Notes: generated by a model from the letters alone, not told the origin. A DNA stretch of 64,000 nucleotides from Methylobacterium variabile (GCF_001043975.1 NZ_LABY01000030.1:1-64000), one strand, 5' to 3'. Numbered from the stretch's first letter, positions 1-8,724 are shown. Numbers and translations: made by a program.

Positions 1-170
1 GAAGCGTCACCGAGCGCTTACCCTTGTGCGAGCCAAGCGATACGCGTTGCGGGTTTTCGCCGACCAGAAATCGGAACCCTGTAACTCGTGAAAGACAAAC
101 AACATGCCGCTAACCAACCCAGCGCGATCAGCCAGAAGTTAGAACGGGGTTGAAACAGGCCGCGAGGATC
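1..170. other. Left edge, no confident gene
   Basis: One plus-strand frame stays open from base 2 to a TGA at 89-91 and is rich in Arg, Ala and Leu. It could be the last 29 codons of a gene that begins outside the window. No family could be recognised and the piece is too short to call. Nothing else is seen before the hydrolase stop at 171. Confidence 0.3.
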
Positions 171-1064
171 TTAGCGCCGCAGTTGCTCCAGGAGAGCCGG
201 GACACGCGCCAGCACGTCAGCCCGGGCCCTCGGCTCCGTGCCTACAGTGACCGTGCCCTTCGGCGCAGCCTCGACATTGGTCAGCGTGTGAAGCGGTTGG
301 TTCAGCGCGTCAAAGCCGTGCGGCGCCTTGGGGTACGCCGTCAGCGTGATTCTACTGGCGTGGAGAGCCGCGAGCGCCTCGCAGAAGTGGGCAGGCATCC
401 AGTCGTCCGCCTCGCCAACGAACAGGTGCACCGGCAGCGCGGGTGTGATCCCCACCCGCGAGGCGGACTGGCAGCCCGGGTACAGCGCGATCCCGAACCG
501 GAAGTCCGACCGCAAGTCCTTGGGGCGAGCCCTCGTCGAAGCGCTCGCCACCCACAGCACCGTCGAACCTCCCTCGGACCAGCCGATCAAGGCTATCGCT
601 TCTGGGCGAACGTCCGCCTGAGCCTGTAGGTAGCGAAGGGCCCCGTAGGCGTCCCGGGTGCGCTCTCGCCCTGGCAGGATGACATCCACCGACCGACAGA
701 CCCCCGTGAGCCCGCGGGCCGTGAAGGAGTCGGGAAAGAGCACGATGTAGCCGAGGCTGGCCAGACGCATGCCCCACTCCCGGTGCTGCACCGCAAGGTG
801 TCTGCTGCCGGGGGTGAGCAGGCCCGCGCAGCCGTGGAGGGCCACGACCGCCGGAAAGGGTCCGGCCCCTGCCGGACGGAAGATGTAGCCCGTGATGGTC
901 GTCGCTGTCGCCGAGGCGCTCAGGTCGGCATCGTTCGAGGGGAAGGCGACCCGCTCCCACGCAGCCGCGGAGGTCAAGGATGTCAGGAAAGCCAGTCCAA
1001 CAACGAGCGCTCGGGCGAGCTTCGCTTGGACCAGCCGGGCACTCCCTCCGCGAACCTTACCCAT
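171..1064 (-). CDS. Secreted dienelactone hydrolase-family alpha/beta hydrolase
   Basis: Numbered from the ATG at 1064 (a GTG two codons upstream is also possible). A hydrophobic stretch ending in an Ala-rich site near residue 35 looks like a Sec signal peptide, so the enzyme probably acts in the periplasm. The alpha/beta-hydrolase core shows an HGCAG oxyanion-type motif near 77-81, a nucleophile motif GWSEGG with Ser163, an acidic pair at 220-221 in GEADDW and His249 in PHGF. Classical dienelactone hydrolases use Cys as nucleophile, so Ser here fits the broader DLH family. Length fits the family. Substrate is unknown. It stands alone, transcribed away from the next plus-strand genes. Confidence 0.8.
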   Translation of the reverse strand: MGKVRGGSARLVQAKLARALVVGLAFLTSLTSAAAWERVAFPSNDADLSASATATTITGYIFRPAGAGPFPAVVALHGCAGLLTPGSRHLAVQHREWGMRLASLGYIVLFPDSFTARGLTGVCRSVDVILPGRERTRDAYGALRYLQAQADVRPEAIALIGWSEGGSTVLWVASASTRARPKDLRSDFRFGIALYPGCQSASRVGITPALPVHLFVGEADDWMPAHFCEALAALHASRITLTAYPKAPHGFDALNQPLHTLTNVEAAPKGTVTVGTEPRARADVLARVPALLEQLRR

Positions 1065-1321
1065 TTGCACTCTCTACCAGGAGCCAGCGGCGTTTCGCAT
1101 CGTGCGGCATGCCCAACTTGGTTGAAAGCGGGCAGATCGCAATCGGGAACGCTCAATCAGAGGGCGAGTTCGCGAGCACAGGGAACGGCATCCGCCGACC
1201 GCGAGCGCGCCTCCAACCACACGACAGATATCTGAAATCATCTCGGCAGTTTTGCGCCAGATCAAAGCCCGGCTGATCGACTCGCGCAAAATGCTCTCGC
1301 CCTGGAAACCGAGAGGCTTCG

Positions 1322-1531
1322 ATGACGATCCTGAGCATGAGTCCCGCCACAATGGCGCAGGCCGAAGGGCGACGTTCAGTCCTGGTGATGGCGCCGCCGT
1401 CGCACCAGACCCAGGCACGCCCGATTGTCACGGACATCTCAGGGTATCGCTCGATCGCCAGCGCACAGGCGCTCGCATTGGCGATGGGCGCCGCGCTGCT
1501 CACGACCTGCCTGATGCAGTTAGCGCTCTGA
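1322..1531 (+). CDS. Small hypothetical protein with C-terminal hydrophobic helix
   Basis: A 69-residue frame with GAGAGG six bases before the ATG. The first two thirds are polar; residues about 47-68 form one Ala/Leu-rich helix that could be a membrane anchor. It ends 23 bases before the next gene in the same direction, so the two could be co-transcribed. I recognise no family. Frames on the other strand are also open here, so coding status is not certain. Confidence 0.4.
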   Translation: MTILSMSPATMAQAEGRRSVLVMAPPSHQTQARPIVTDISGYRSIASAQALALAMGAALLTTCLMQLAL

Positions 1532-1554
1532 TCAGAGAGAAGTGGAGTTAGGCA

Positions 1555-1770
1555 ATGCACAAATATCTTGTCACCTTCCACAAAGTCGTCTCGGACTCCT
1601 GCGGGTGCGACCATCAGATCGTGCAGCAGCGGGTGATTATCACTGCGCGCTCAGAAGTGTCAGCCCTCTACGAGGCGAAGGCGCGGTTCTGCGAGGCGAT
1701 GCGGGTCGTCGATTGGCGCCTGCGCGCCGATAGCTGCGAGGTCGCCGATCTAGCACTTCTTGCCGCCTGA
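1555..1770 (+). CDS. Small conserved protein, paralog of the gene at 46681-46896
   Basis: Encodes 71 residues starting MHKYLVTFHK. It aligns without gaps to the product at 46681-46896: both share the KYLVTFHK start, a DHxxVQ segment, AKAxF in the middle and DWRLRADxCEV near the end. Two diverged copies far apart in one window support a real protein family. No membrane segment or catalytic motif is visible; the N-terminal beta-like part suggests a small alpha/beta fold. Function is unknown. A GGAG lies ten bases before the ATG. The other copy is in an operon with a FixK-type box, whereas none is seen here. Confidence 0.75.
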   Translation: MHKYLVTFHKVVSDSCGCDHQIVQQRVIITARSEVSALYEAKARFCEAMRVVDWRLRADSCEVADLALLAA

Positions 1771-1897
1771 CCCTGACCACCTACCCGGCACGGCCCTCTA
1801 TATTCAGAAGCCGTCGCCGTCGTGAGCCTTGGCCTGTCTGTCTTCGGGACAGACGCATCTCGTCGACGGTGGTCAGCCTTTGCTGGTTGACCCCGCG

Positions 1898-2179
1898 CTA
1901 AACGTCTCGCAATCGCGCCAGCAATCCCACTACGGCACCCGGATCCGTGGCGATGATGGCCAGCAGGTTCCGCGAGGCTCGGTCAGGCTCTGAGCGGCCC
2001 TGCTCCCAGTTGCGGAGCGTCGCCGTATCGAGGCTGAACGCCAGCGCGAACTGCTCCTGTGTGAGATGCAGACGTTCGCGCACCTCTGCAGGGTTCACCC
2101 GCTCGGGAGGCCGGTAGACGGCCGCGCGGATGTACGTCGCGGCCAACTCCCGTATGACGGCTTCGACACTCTCGACCAT
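1898..2179 (-). CDS. Helix-turn-helix regulator, antitoxin-like
   Basis: A 93-residue protein whose second half is a classic Cro/C1-type helix-turn-helix: LTQEQFALAFSLD then TLRNWEQGRSEPD, followed by a short helical tail. Size and layout match HigA/NadS-type antitoxins that repress their own operon. A 58-codon frame ends 18 bases upstream, the place where a toxin gene would sit, but it is shorter than usual HigB/RelE toxins. Downstream is non-coding. The class of DNA-binding protein is certain; the antitoxin role is inference. Confidence 0.75.
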   Translation of the reverse strand: MVESVEAVIRELAATYIRAAVYRPPERVNPAEVRERLHLTQEQFALAFSLDTATLRNWEQGRSEPDRASRNLLAIIATDPGAVVGLLARLRDV

Positions 2180-2197
2180 CGGTAGTTCGACAACCGC

Positions 2198-2374
2198 CTA
2201 TCCCACGTCGATCAGGCGCGTCAGGGCCGCGTGGGCCCCGCGCAGGGTCATGCGGCGGCGCGCCAGGACGATGGCTGCCTGCGGCGTGTCGGGCATTCCA
2301 TCCGCCTGGGACCACTCAAGGACGAGGTTTACGGGTGAACCGGAGTGGACTCGGTCGACGTCCTGGGTTCGCAC
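2198..2374 (-). CDS. Short protein upstream of the HTH gene
   Basis: A GTG-started frame of 58 residues with AGGA seven bases upstream. It ends 18 bases before the HTH gene and so would form a two-gene unit with it. The product has a mixed hydrophobic start, an Arg-rich LARRRMTLRG segment and a final helix. It could be a small partner protein or the end of a truncated toxin; no family is recognised. It overlaps another open minus-strand frame (2316-2507) in a different phase that continues the integrase remnant. Confidence 0.4.
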   Translation of the reverse strand: MRTQDVDRVHSGSPVNLVLEWSQADGMPDTPQAAIVLARRRMTLRGAHAALTRLIDVG

Positions 2375-2465
2375 CCGTGGTCCTGCGCGCCAGCAACTTC
2401 GAGAGATCCGACATCGAAGGTCTCCATGACAGCTTGAGCGAGGTCGCGAAGGCGGCTGGCTTCGA

Positions 2466-2615
2466 CTGTGGTGCTGCGGGCAGGGCGTCGAGGCCGACGC
2501 GCCTCACCTACTCCTCATAGTGCCGAAAATCGAAGCGGTACGCCTCGCGGGTGTTCGCGGCCCGCGATCCCCCGGCGAACAGCTTGGCGCAATTGGTGAG
2601 GAGGGCGGGGTCGTT
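2466..2615 (-). pseudogene. Remnant of a tyrosine recombinase (integrase) N-terminal domain
   Basis: About 50 codons read like the start of a phage-type integrase core-binding domain: a helix ending AANTREAYRFDFRHYEE, then VRRVGLDALPAAP. The two parts are in the same frame but separated by a TAG at 2508-2510, at the place where related integrases usually have Trp. Sequence on either side does not continue the family, and the catalytic Arg-His-Arg-Tyr domain is absent. This is a fossil of an integrated element rather than a working gene. Confidence 0.5.
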
Positions 2616-3019
2616 GGGTCGTTCGACGGTACTGATGCGAGCGAGCGAGGTAAACGGGCCTGCGTCGCGCGCCTGGGCGTCGTCGCCGTCAAGGTCTTCG
2701 AGGTTCACCTCAGCCGCCGCGTCGTGCGTCCATCGCCCTAGACCTTTAGGTAGGCGGGCCTGCGCGGCATGGTGCGGCTCGTGCCCCCAGAGGAGGAGCG
2801 CGGGCCTCCGCCTCGGCCACGTGCCGCGCCGCCCTGTCGAGGGAGTTCGCCCGAACGTGTCATCGATGTCCGCCGCCTCGCTATTGCATCTCGAACATAC
2901 CAATGGGCGCGAGTACGCCGCCACCACACGCATGGCACGCGGTTAAGTGTCCAATTGTTTCCATGCAAATTCGTTCCGGTCTGAAGCTTTGCCGATGTGA
3001 ATTTCATTAACATGAAGGT
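2616..3019. other. About 400 bases without a supported gene
   Basis: Open frames exist on both strands (for example 2551-2946 plus and 2738-3013 minus) but none has a recognisable domain, a good ribosome site and plausible composition together. GC drops near 2945-3015, just before the stress promoter. The stretch probably combines decayed mobile DNA and promoter sequence. Confidence 0.4.
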
Positions 3020-3045
3020 GGAACTCGATCGTTCCCAGCCGAGTT
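3020..3045 (+). promoter_or_regulatory. Candidate EcfG (general stress sigma) promoter
   Basis: GGAAC at 3020-3024 is followed after 17 bases by AGTT at 3042-3045, 25 bases before the ATG of the first DUF2382 gene. Alphaproteobacterial EcfG promoters follow GGAAC-N16/17-CGTT, so this is a match except for one base in the -10 element. The downstream genes belong to stress-associated families, which fits. This is a pattern match only. Confidence 0.45.
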
Positions 3046-3069
3046 CTTACGCGGAACGGGGCGACCACG

Positions 3070-3576
3070 ATGAACGGCAGATCAAATCCAGCCGAAGACG
3101 ATCTCGTTCGTGGTGAAGCTCATTCCAACGAGCCTGAGCACACGCGTCAGTCCACGGCTCAGGAGTACGAGAATGCTGTCATTCCGTTGCTGGAAGAGAC
3201 AGCGCACGTCAGCAGGCGCCTCGTCGAGACGGGTCGCGTGCGGGTCAGAACCCAGACGGAAGTCACCGAGCAGATCCTCCGGGAGACGCTTCGCAGTGAT
3301 GCTGTCGGTGTGACCCGTGTACCGGTGGATCGGGTGATCAAGGAAGGAGAGGTCGCTCCCCAGGTCAGAACCGAGGCAGGGGTCACCATCATCCCCGTTC
3401 TCGAAGAAGTCCTCGTGGTCGAGAAGCGCCTCGTCCTCAAGGAAGAGATCCACATCCACCAGACCACCATGGGCCAGGACGTCGAGGTCCCGGTCACGGT
3501 GCACAAGCAGCACGCCATCGTCGAGCGCATCGATCCCGATGGCACCATCACGCCCAAGACGATCAACGAGGAATAG
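3070..3576 (+). CDS. DUF2382 (YsnF/AvaK-type) stress protein
   Basis: Encodes 168 residues. Residues about 35-155 form the DUF2382 domain: VIPLLEETAHVSRRLVETGRVRVRT followed by acidic/basic beta strands and a second VIPVLEEVLVVEKRLVL repeat. The N-terminal 30 residues are polar and probably disordered. The family is associated with stress responses in bacteria, but its biochemical role is not known. The next gene, also with a DUF2382 domain, starts four bases after this stop, so they form an operon, probably driven by the EcfG-like promoter at 3020-3045. Confidence 0.85.
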   Translation: MNGRSNPAEDDLVRGEAHSNEPEHTRQSTAQEYENAVIPLLEETAHVSRRLVETGRVRVRTQTEVTEQILRETLRSDAVGVTRVPVDRVIKEGEVAPQVRTEAGVTIIPVLEEVLVVEKRLVLKEEIHIHQTTMGQDVEVPVTVHKQHAIVERIDPDGTITPKTINEE

Positions 3577-3580
3577 TCCC

Positions 3581-4504
3581 ATGCAGCAGACGATCACCGC
3601 CATGTTCGACACCCGCAGCGAGGCCGAAGCTGCCATCAACAAGCTCGGTCAGGCCGGGGTGCCTCGGACCAATATGCGTCTCTCGCCCGAGAGCCAGGGC
3701 ACCTACTCGTCGGCCAACCGCACCTCCTACGATTACCAGAAGGATGAGGGCGGGTTCTGGGCCTCGCTCAAGGACCTGTTCCTGCCGGAGGAGGACCGCT
3801 ACGCCTATACCGAGGGCATGAGCCGCGGCGGCACGATGCTGATCATCAGCGCTGACGAGGCCCAGGCAGCGGGGATCCTCGACGTTCTGGAGAGTGCCGG
3901 GGCCGTTCATCTCGATGAGCGCGAAGCCGAGTGGCGCAAGCAGGGCTGGAGCGGCTACAGCGCCACTTCGAGCACGAACTCCGCCGTAGGCGGCACGACC
4001 AGCACGACAGGCACGGCCAGTGCTGCCACCGCCGGGGTCGGCACGACGGCTGCGAGCACGGGCGCGACTGCGGCCTCGGGCACGACGCAAGCTACAGCGG
4101 GCCGCGACGAGGTCATTCCCGTCGTCGAGGAGCAACTGCGGGTCGGCAAACGCGTGGCCGAGAGCGGGCGGGTGCGGGTGCGGTCCTACGTGGTGGAGAC
4201 GCCCGTGCAGGAGCAGGTCACCTTGCGTGACGAGCGCGTGCAGGTCGAGCGTCGCCCTGTCGATCGGGCGCCGACACCCGGCGACGAGCGGCTCTGGGCC
4301 GAGAGGACGATCGAGGCGACCGAGCGCGGCGAGGAGGCGGTGGTCTCGAAGGACGTGCGCGTGAAGGAGGAGATCGGCATCCGCAAGGAGGTCGAGCAGC
4401 GCACCGAGACCGTATCGGACAAGGTGCGCCACACCGAGGTTGAGGTCGAGGACGCACGCGGTCAGGTCAGCCGCACCGGCACGACGGATCCGACGCGCCG
4501 CTGA
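3581..4504 (+). CDS. General-stress-protein-17M-like plus DUF2382 fusion protein
   Basis: The ATG at 3581 gives 307 residues; an earlier in-frame codon lies inside the previous gene and is not needed. Residues 1-120 form a compact alpha/beta domain like general stress protein 17M (YflT), starting QQTITAMFDTRSEAEAAI. A linker of about 60 residues rich in Ser, Thr, Ala and Gly follows (about 125-180). A DUF2382 domain (EVIPVVEEQLRVGKR onward) fills about 185-305. It follows the first DUF2382 gene by four bases and ends before a hairpin terminator. The role is probably in envelope or general stress tolerance; the mechanism is unknown. Confidence 0.88.
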   Translation: MQQTITAMFDTRSEAEAAINKLGQAGVPRTNMRLSPESQGTYSSANRTSYDYQKDEGGFWASLKDLFLPEEDRYAYTEGMSRGGTMLIISADEAQAAGILDVLESAGAVHLDEREAEWRKQGWSGYSATSSTNSAVGGTTSTTGTASAATAGVGTTAASTGATAASGTTQATAGRDEVIPVVEEQLRVGKRVAESGRVRVRSYVVETPVQEQVTLRDERVQVERRPVDRAPTPGDERLWAERTIEATERGEEAVVSKDVRVKEEIGIRKEVEQRTETVSDKVRHTEVEVEDARGQVSRTGTTDPTRR

Positions 4505-4550
4505 AGTCCCGTACCGCGGCACGACTGCCACACACGAGCGAATAAGGAAG

Positions 4551-4580
4551 AGCCCCGCCTGCAAAGGAGGGGCTTTTTGG
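4551..4580 (+). terminator. Rho-independent terminator
   Basis: AGCCCCGCCT at 4551-4560 pairs with AGGAGGGGCT at about 4565-4574 (one mismatch) across a four-base loop, followed by a run of T. It lies 47 bases after the stop of the second DUF2382 gene and closes that two-gene unit. Confidence 0.8.
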
Positions 4581-4622
4581 TGTCGTGGTTAACCTTCCAG
4601 CGGGAGCATAGCCCCTGGAGGC

Positions 4623-4925
4623 TTGGCACAGATGCGTCATATCGAGGTCGAGGACGGGCTCCGTCTCCGGTTTCCTGGTCGGGACGAGGAGTTCAACGAG
4701 GGTGTCGAGATCGGCCTGCTGGTCGCACGTCTCGCGCGAGGCGATCAGGCGTTCTCCTGCCAGATCTCGACGGCCAACGTCGACCAAGCACGGGCCGTGG
4801 CCCAGCAACTCGGCTATCGGATATGCGTCATGAACGAGAGCCAGGGACTCAGTGAAGTTCAAGTTGCTGTGCGCTCGCGTCGTCCACCACTGACCCTGGT
4901 GCCTGATACCCGCAGAACTGCCTGA
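4623..4925 (+). CDS. Hypothetical protein, 100 residues
   Basis: Open from 4623; a second ATG nine bases on (MRHIEVEDGL) is an equally good start. The product is soluble, with a beta-rich acidic N-terminus and an amphipathic helix (VDQARAVAQQLGYRICV) near residues 50-68. No known domain is recognised. It sits between a terminator and the convergent sensor kinase gene, so it is probably a single-gene unit. Confidence 0.6.
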   Translation: MAQMRHIEVEDGLRLRFPGRDEEFNEGVEIGLLVARLARGDQAFSCQISTANVDQARAVAQQLGYRICVMNESQGLSEVQVAVRSRRPPLTLVPDTRRTA

Positions 4926-5011
4926 CCCGCTGAGGTATCCCGAGCGCAAGGGATGTGAGATGAGCCCGTTTCGACTTGGCAGAATATGCTTACCAGGGCT
5001 TGAGGTGAGCG

Positions 5012-6538
5012 CTACTGTGCGAGGCTTCCGATCGGCACCTTGATGCACATCGTGAGACCTTCCGGCCGCCATTCGTGACGGATCTCGCCTCCAAGCTGAC
5101 CTTCGATGGTCCGGACCGACATCGTGGTTCCGAACCCGCTTCGCTCGGGCGGCCCTGCGATGGCGGGACCACCCCGCTCCTGCCAGACGAGATGCAGCGT
5201 ATCCCCCTCGCATCGTAGCCGGATCGTGACGTGTCCGGCACGCGTCGACAGGGCGCCGTACTTCACCGCGTTGGTCGCCTGCTCATGCATGATCAGGGCG
5301 ATGGCTGTCGCGGCCTTCTCGCCGACCCGTGCATCGTCTCCCTCAATGATGAAGCGCTCGTGAGCGTCCTCGGCGTAGGGAGCAAGCAGTGTCCGAAGCA
5401 GGCCCTGGATCGTCTGATCCGAGGGCAAGTGGCTCGATGACGGGCTATGGGGGCGAACGTAGTCGTGGGCCAATGCGAGGCCCCGCAGGCGCTTCAGGAA
5501 GTCGTCAGCATACTTCCTGGCCGCCTCGTTCCCGCGCGCCGTCAACGCAGCGAGCCCGCCTACCACCGCGAAGATGTTCTTGATCCGGTGTGATAACTCG
5601 CGGGTGAGAAGCTCGCGTGCCTCCTCAGCATCCTTCCGCTCTGTGATGTCGCGATGGGCGCCGATCAGGCGAACCGCTCGCCCGTTCACGTCACGGTCAA
5701 TCCGGGCCGAGGCAGAGATCCAGCGGGTCGCGCCGTCGCCCGGGCGAATGATGCGGTACTCTGCGCGGTAGTCAGTATCGCTGCTCCGCACGGCCTCGAC
5801 GAAATGACGCTCGATCCTCTCACGATCCTCAGGATGGATGCGCCGAAGCCACGCCTCATGCGTCTCTCTGGCCGCCTCGGGAGGCAAGCCGTGGATGCGC
5901 AGGTACTGAGGCGAGCGCAGGCTCCTGAAGCCCTGACTCAAGTCGACCTCGAAGCCACCGACTCCCGCGATCTCCTGCACCCGCTCCAGTTCGGCCTCGC
6001 GCTGCGCCAGGGTGATCAGGAGGCGGCGGTGCTCAAGCTGGGTCATCACCTGACGGGCAAGCGCCTGAAGCACCTCGGCCTGCTCTCCCGTCAGACCCTG
6101 CGGGCGTGGGGTGTGGTCCAGAACGCAGACGGTCCCGATGGGAAGCCCGTCACGGGTCTCCAGCACCGCCCCGGCGTAGAAGCGCAGATGGGGATTGCCC
6201 GTGACTAGGGGATTGCAGGCGAAGCGGGGATCCTGGGTGGTGTCCGGCACCACGACGAGACCACGCTGACGGATAACGTGAGCGCAGATCGAGATGTCGA
6301 GCGGCGTCTCACGGACACCCAGGCCGATCTCGGCCTTGAAGAACTGCCGGGTGTTCTCGATCAGGTTGACGACGGCGATCGGTGCCCGGCAGACCTGTGC
6401 GGCGATCGTGCAGATGTCATCGAACGCCCGTTCCGGCGGCGTGTCGAGGATGTCGTAGGCGCGCAATGCGACGACGCGCTCGTTCTCTGACCAGGAGCAC
6501 GTTGCAAGTGCCTGAACCTGGGCAGGCCCCTTCTTCAT
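5012..6538 (-). CDS. GAF-PAS sensor histidine kinase, HWE/HisKA_2 type
   Basis: A 508-residue cytoplasmic kinase with no membrane segment. A GAF domain spans about 30-170 and is closely similar to the GAF domains of the two GGDEF-EAL proteins in this window. A PAS/PAC domain follows (about 190-305, ending DITERKDAEE). The dimerisation motif ELSHRIKNIFAVV carries the phospho-acceptor His317, and the ATPase domain has HEQATNAVKYGAL and a GFGT glycine loop. These are features of HWE/HisKA_2 kinases, common in Rhizobiales and often linked to light or general stress signalling. It diverges from a lone receiver gene at 6873, a possible partner. Confidence 0.9.
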   Translation of the reverse strand: MKKGPAQVQALATCSWSENERVVALRAYDILDTPPERAFDDICTIAAQVCRAPIAVVNLIENTRQFFKAEIGLGVRETPLDISICAHVIRQRGLVVVPDTTQDPRFACNPLVTGNPHLRFYAGAVLETRDGLPIGTVCVLDHTPRPQGLTGEQAEVLQALARQVMTQLEHRRLLITLAQREAELERVQEIAGVGGFEVDLSQGFRSLRSPQYLRIHGLPPEAARETHEAWLRRIHPEDRERIERHFVEAVRSSDTDYRAEYRIIRPGDGATRWISASARIDRDVNGRAVRLIGAHRDITERKDAEEARELLTRELSHRIKNIFAVVGGLAALTARGNEAARKYADDFLKRLRGLALAHDYVRPHSPSSSHLPSDQTIQGLLRTLLAPYAEDAHERFIIEGDDARVGEKAATAIALIMHEQATNAVKYGALSTRAGHVTIRLRCEGDTLHLVWQERGGPAIAGPPERSGFGTTMSVRTIEGQLGGEIRHEWRPEGLTMCIKVPIGSLAQ

Positions 6539-6872
6539 TGCCCTTTCCCCAGGCCATCTGACTGGTATCCTGCTACGCTCTTACCGCGACGATAGCGTCA
6601 GCAGCAACACAACTTGTAATTGTGATTACTTGGAAGGTTCGTGAGCAGTCACGCGTCCACATGGCGTGGCTTTGAGAGCACCCGGCCCATGACCTTACTC
6701 GCGCTTCACACCCCTGACCAACAACCGGCGCCGGTTCCGCTCTGAAGGGGCCGAGGCAAGCTACTGAGGTCCTGCGAAGGACGTGTTGCACGATGTGATA
6801 GCTGGACAGGATGGCACTCCCGGCCCACATCCCTCATACCGGGTTAACCTGCATCAACGTACCTTGCAGAGC
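6539..6872. other. Divergent promoter region between kinase and receiver genes
   Basis: This stretch of 334 bases separates the kinase start and the receiver gene. An 85-codon minus-strand frame (6573-6830) is open but has no recognisable features. No clear EcfG-type or FixK-type box was found. Confidence 0.4.
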
Positions 6873-7247
6873 ATGTCAGTCACGCCATCAGCCGCCATAT
6901 CGCCTGTCCTGATCGTCGAGGACGACGAGTTGGTGCGCATGATGGCCACGGAGATGCTGGAGGATGCTGGGATCGCGGTACTTGAGGCAACCAATGCTGA
7001 TGAAGCTTGGCAACTCCTGGAGCAACGGTCCGACATCCGTGTCCTCTTTACAGATGTTGACATGCCCGGCTCGATGAACGGCTTCGTGCTGGCTCAGCGT
7101 GTGGCGGAGCGCTGGCCGCACATCCGGCTAGTGATCACGTCGGGACGTTTTCAGCCAAACCCCGACGACGTGCCCGATGACGGCCAGTTCGTTACCAAAC
7201 CATATCGGGCTCCTGCCGTTCTACGAGCGATCGCGGCTGCTGGGTGA
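6873..7247 (+). CDS. Single-domain response regulator
   Basis: The ATG at 6873 gives 124 residues that are one receiver domain: VLIVEDDE acidic pocket, phospho-acceptor Asp in LFTDVDMPG (about residue 60), and the conserved Thr/Ser and Lys in VITSG and TKPYR. There is no output domain. In Rhizobiales, receivers with this TKPY ending often act with HWE kinases, and the HWE kinase gene lies divergently 334 bases away. An upstream in-frame start adds 30 residues with no receiver homology and was not used. Confidence 0.85.
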   Translation: MSVTPSAAISPVLIVEDDELVRMMATEMLEDAGIAVLEATNADEAWQLLEQRSDIRVLFTDVDMPGSMNGFVLAQRVAERWPHIRLVITSGRFQPNPDDVPDDGQFVTKPYRAPAVLRAIAAAG

Positions 7248-7359
7248 GGGGACCGTGCTGAGATCGGCTGGAGGATCGGATCCACCCAGCCGTTAGCAAT
7301 TCTCAACTGGAGGTTGATTTTAGGTCCTGTTAGCAACCACGATGGCACTGATGCGCTGA

Positions 7360-8724
7360 ATGATCCCTTTGCCGGATGCGGAGAGGATCCGTTGGAGCGT
7401 TGCGGTGCCCTCTCTGCCACCCTGTGAAACGGACCGTCTGAAGGCGCTGCGGTCGCTCAACATCCTCGGCACAGCGCCCGAGGAGCACTTCGATGCCGTC
7501 TGCCGCACCGCCCAGGCACTCTTTGGCGTGCCGATTGCTCTGGTGTCCCTCGTTGATGAGGAGAGCCAGTGGTTCAAGGCCCGGTGCGGGTTCGACATCG
7601 ACGGCACGCCGCGCGATGCGGCGTTCTGCACCTACACCATCCTTTCCGACAATGTGCTCGTCATTGAGGATGCGGGACACGATGAGCGCGTGCGCAAGAG
7701 CCCGCTCGTTACCGGCCGACACGGCGTTCGGTTCTACGCGGGCGCTCCGCTGGTGCTGAAGCCCGGCGTCCGGGTCGGTAGCCTGTGCGTGATGGACACC
7801 AAGCCGCGCCCGTTCTCGCCCGAGCAGCGCCGCCAGCTTCAGGATCTCGCTCGCATCGTTGTGGCGCATCTGCACCTGCACGAGGTGACACGGGAGAGCG
7901 TCTCCGCTCATGAAGCCTTGCGCGCCGTGACGGAGCGGCTGCGCCTTGCCCAGGAGGCGGCAGGAGCGGGCCTGTTCGACTGGGGCCTCCTCGACAACCG
8001 GGCCCACCTCTCTCCCGAGTCGCTGCGGCACCTCGGTCTGTCCGAGGATCACCCTTCGATCGTGACGCTCGATGAGTGGATGGCCACGATCCATCCCGAC
8101 GACCTGCCAAGGGTGCGCCAGGAAATCGAGCGCGCCGTGGCCACGTGCTCGACCTATAGAGTTGAGTTCCGTGTGCCGCTGCGCGACGGCGGTGAGCGCT
8201 GCGTGCTTGGCCTCGGCCGTGTCATCACCGACGAGGCTGAGCGACCTGTGCGCATTGCCGGGATCAGCCTTGACCATACGGATCGTCTACGGGCCGAGGA
8301 GGCGCTACGGGCGAGTGAGGCCGCCCTGAAAGCCAGCGAGGAGCGTCTCGCCCTGGCGCTCGACAGCGCCAGTGACGGCTTGTGGGACTACGACGTCGTT
8401 ACCGATGCGGCCTGGATCTCCGATCACTGGTGCACGATGCTGGGCTACGAGCCGGGCGAGCTTCGCGTCGATCGGAACACCTGGGTGCACCTCCTGCACC
8501 CGGACGATAAGTCTCAGGCGCTGCTGCGGATGGGCGAGCACCTGGAGGGGCGCTCACCCGGCTTCGAGAGCGAGTATCGCCTGCGCCGCAAGGATGGAGG
8601 CTGGTGCTGGATCCTGGCGCGGGGCAAAGTCGTCGCACGTGGCCCGGCAGGAGCCCCCCTGCGCGTGGTTGGCACCCACATCGACATCAGTGCCCGCAAG
8701 ACAGCCGAGAGCCGGGTGACCTGA
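7360..8724 (+). CDS. GAF-PAS-PAS sensory part of a split c-di-GMP enzyme
   Basis: A 454-residue frame with a GAF domain (about 20-175) and two PAS/PAC domains (about 195-315 and 325-450, ending DISARKTAESRVT). It stops at TGA 8722-8724 and the GGDEF-EAL frame starts at the very next base in the same phase. The paralog at 23164-26100 has this whole layout in one chain, with the linker continuing straight into MARHD. The present gene therefore looks like the front half of a former single protein, or a sensor translationally coupled to its output. No membrane segment is seen. Confidence 0.8.
   Translation: MIPLPDAERIRWSVAVPSLPPCETDRLKALRSLNILGTAPEEHFDAVCRTAQALFGVPIALVSLVDEESQWFKARCGFDIDGTPRDAAFCTYTILSDNVLVIEDAGHDERVRKSPLVTGRHGVRFYAGAPLVLKPGVRVGSLCVMDTKPRPFSPEQRRQLQDLARIVVAHLHLHEVTRESVSAHEALRAVTERLRLAQEAAGAGLFDWGLLDNRAHLSPESLRHLGLSEDHPSIVTLDEWMATIHPDDLPRVRQEIERAVATCSTYRVEFRVPLRDGGERCVLGLGRVITDEAERPVRIAGISLDHTDRLRAEEALRASEAALKASEERLALALDSASDGLWDYDVVTDAAWISDHWCTMLGYEPGELRVDRNTWVHLLHPDDKSQALLRMGEHLEGRSPGFESEYRLRRKDGGWCWILARGKVVARGPAGAPLRVVGTHIDISARKTAESRVT

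Noticed and set aside
1147-1170. Second EcfG-like promoter (GGAAC-N16-AGTT)
   Set aside because: The spacing fits but no stress gene or well-placed start lies within a normal distance downstream.
7265-7321. Hairpins after the lone receiver gene as terminator
   Set aside because: GGCTGG/CCAGCC lacks a T-run and the following TCAAC/GTTGA stem is only five pairs before four T; too weak to list.
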